From assembly GCA_964035545.1 (NCBI GenBank), contig OZ037768.1:6751241-6811240 (forward strand): a DNA stretch of 60,000 nucleotides, written 5' to 3'. The translations under genes were made by a program, and so were the position numbers. This stretch comes from Bugula neritina. Lineage: Eukaryota; Bryozoa; Gymnolaemata; Cheilostomatida; Bugulidae. Below are positions 59,201 through 60,000 of this stretch, piece after piece; the first letter of the stretch is position 1; each line of letters starts with the position of its first letter. The notes under the pieces were generated by a model that worked only from the letters and a program-made list of their open reading frames with translations, searched no databases and was not told the DNA's origin.

Positions 59201-60000
59201 GAGAGCATCAACATACAACCAATAGGTAACAATAAGCATATGACACGGCCTTGAGTTCTTAGATTCTATTACAAGCAGCTAAAAAAATTTTCAAAAGGGC
59301 GGTATTCAAGTAAAATAGATAACACATGTAGCATGAGTGAGAGATACTATCTATATTCTATACTTACTACAGTTTATCAATTATTTTTAGTGCATCAACA
59401 ATATTACGTCATCATGAAGCTATAAAACCACACAAATCAATAGAAATGTGTTGTTAAATGCTTTACTGCAACAAAATGAAAATGAATTTTATTGAAGCCT
59501 ACATTTTTTAACTCCTCAAATCAAAGCAAAATATGGTGAGTCTCAGAGGTCATAAAAACAAGACCCGTATTTTTCAATTATTTGCCCACTATTGACTACT
59601 TATGTAACCATTCAGCATAACTACACTAATTGTAGAGAATTATTACAGTCACTGTGAAATTAAATAAATCAGTGAAAAGTAAAACAAATTGCGACTTTTA
59701 AAAAATTATTTGTTAAAAGCTACTATTGTTTAACACAGATTTAGGATAAACATTGCTCTAAGAGAGTTTTGTTGTTCTTTTGCAACTAAAATATTGAGAG
59801 CAATATTAACATAATAACTTATAGAAACTATATTTACCTGAACTGCATTTTCTAATATTAATGATCGTTTATAATATATCTCTAATATAACACTTTAATT
59901 GATTTAAACTATTTACTTTATCAAAGTCTTAATATTTTAAGAACAGTACTTTGACTCTCGAAATATCAGTCATATGCTTACATTAGCAACTACCATTGCA
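56287..60000 (-). CDS. RPRD2: RPRD2-like protein (regulation of nuclear pre-mRNA domain protein), 3' part
   Basis: Minus-strand exons in transcription order: 60000-59970 (partial), 59193-58998, 58750-58560, 58411-58370, 58216-58032, 57220-56287. Phases agree throughout; stop TGA is at 56289-56287. The first pieces read MVVAN|AYRNFGIRINN, then the block MPSPSAEAPSP and VEEDMELSDVEDSESGKII. These match human RPRD2 after its CID and coiled-coil region. The last exon encodes a Gln/Glu-rich helix, a Ser-rich stretch, several polyproline runs and a C-terminus PRPPPPPPAKRPYDYGNYSYY-like, comparable to the Pro/Phe/Tyr-rich end of RPRD2. RPRD proteins bind the phosphorylated RNA polymerase II CTD in the nucleus through an N-terminal CID, which lies beyond the window. 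The middle of the protein is much shorter than in vertebrates. The donor at 58032 was chosen by phase and is the least certain. Confidence 0.85.
57393..57474. repeat. 21-bp tandem repeat, about four copies
   Basis: Units start at 57393, 57414, 57435 and 57456 with GGAAAGGCAGTAAATACA. They are nearly identical and lie in an intron of the RPRD2-like gene. Confidence 0.9.
57784..57911. repeat. GGTAG/GAGAG purine-rich repeat
   Basis: About 130 bp of degenerate GGTGGTAG, GAGAGG and GGGTAG units, almost free of C on the plus strand. It lies in the same intron of the RPRD2-like gene and would form a pyrimidine-rich transcript segment in the gene's sense. Confidence 0.85.

Overview
The window is animal nuclear DNA: AT-rich, with genes broken into many short exons joined by GT-AG introns. 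The protein families (HYDIN, PRELID3/slowmo, RPRD2), an intronic Ty3/Gypsy element and tRNA-derived SINEs fit a bilaterian invertebrate, perhaps a lophotrochozoan. I cannot name the species.

Layout. 1-914 (+): a small gene, or the 3' part of one, ending in a histone H1-like lysine/alanine/proline tail. 2054-3433 (-): a complete six-exon PRELID3 (slowmo) gene for a mitochondrial lipid-transfer protein. 3434-5800: divergent intergenic DNA. 5801-55859 (+): a complete HYDIN gene, the giant ASH/MSP-repeat protein of the ciliary central apparatus. I followed it exon by exon with consistent phase through 83 coding exons, giving about 5,425 residues, plus three further phase-compatible candidate exons. 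56287-60000 (-): the 3' part of an RPRD2-like gene for an RNA polymerase II CTD-binding protein. It converges on HYDIN with only 427 bp between the two stop codons.

HYDIN intron 8 holds a 7,438-bp Ty3/Gypsy LTR retrotransposon (9894-17331) in sense orientation. It has two LTRs of 304 bp that I read as identical, a 4-bp ATAT target duplication and a primer-binding site matching the 3' end of tRNA-Leu, so it is a very recent insertion. Its expression layout is unusual. Gag carries a G-UUA-AAC slippery heptamer, a 6-nt spacer and a perfect 9-bp GC hairpin, which together look like a -1 frameshift signal leading into an arginine/proline-rich frame. The 350 bp between gag and protease are packed with perfect hairpins. 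A G9 tract sits where the reading must return to the pol frame. A single TAA separates RNase H from integrase. A third ORF after integrase encodes a C2H2 finger, a CCHC-like finger and a coiled coil in place of an envelope.

Other intronic content includes two tRNA-derived SINE-like insertions and related fragments, a foldback element of about 170 bp in HYDIN intron 1, and several minisatellites. I saw no rRNA, functional tRNA, CRISPR or bacterial-type feature.
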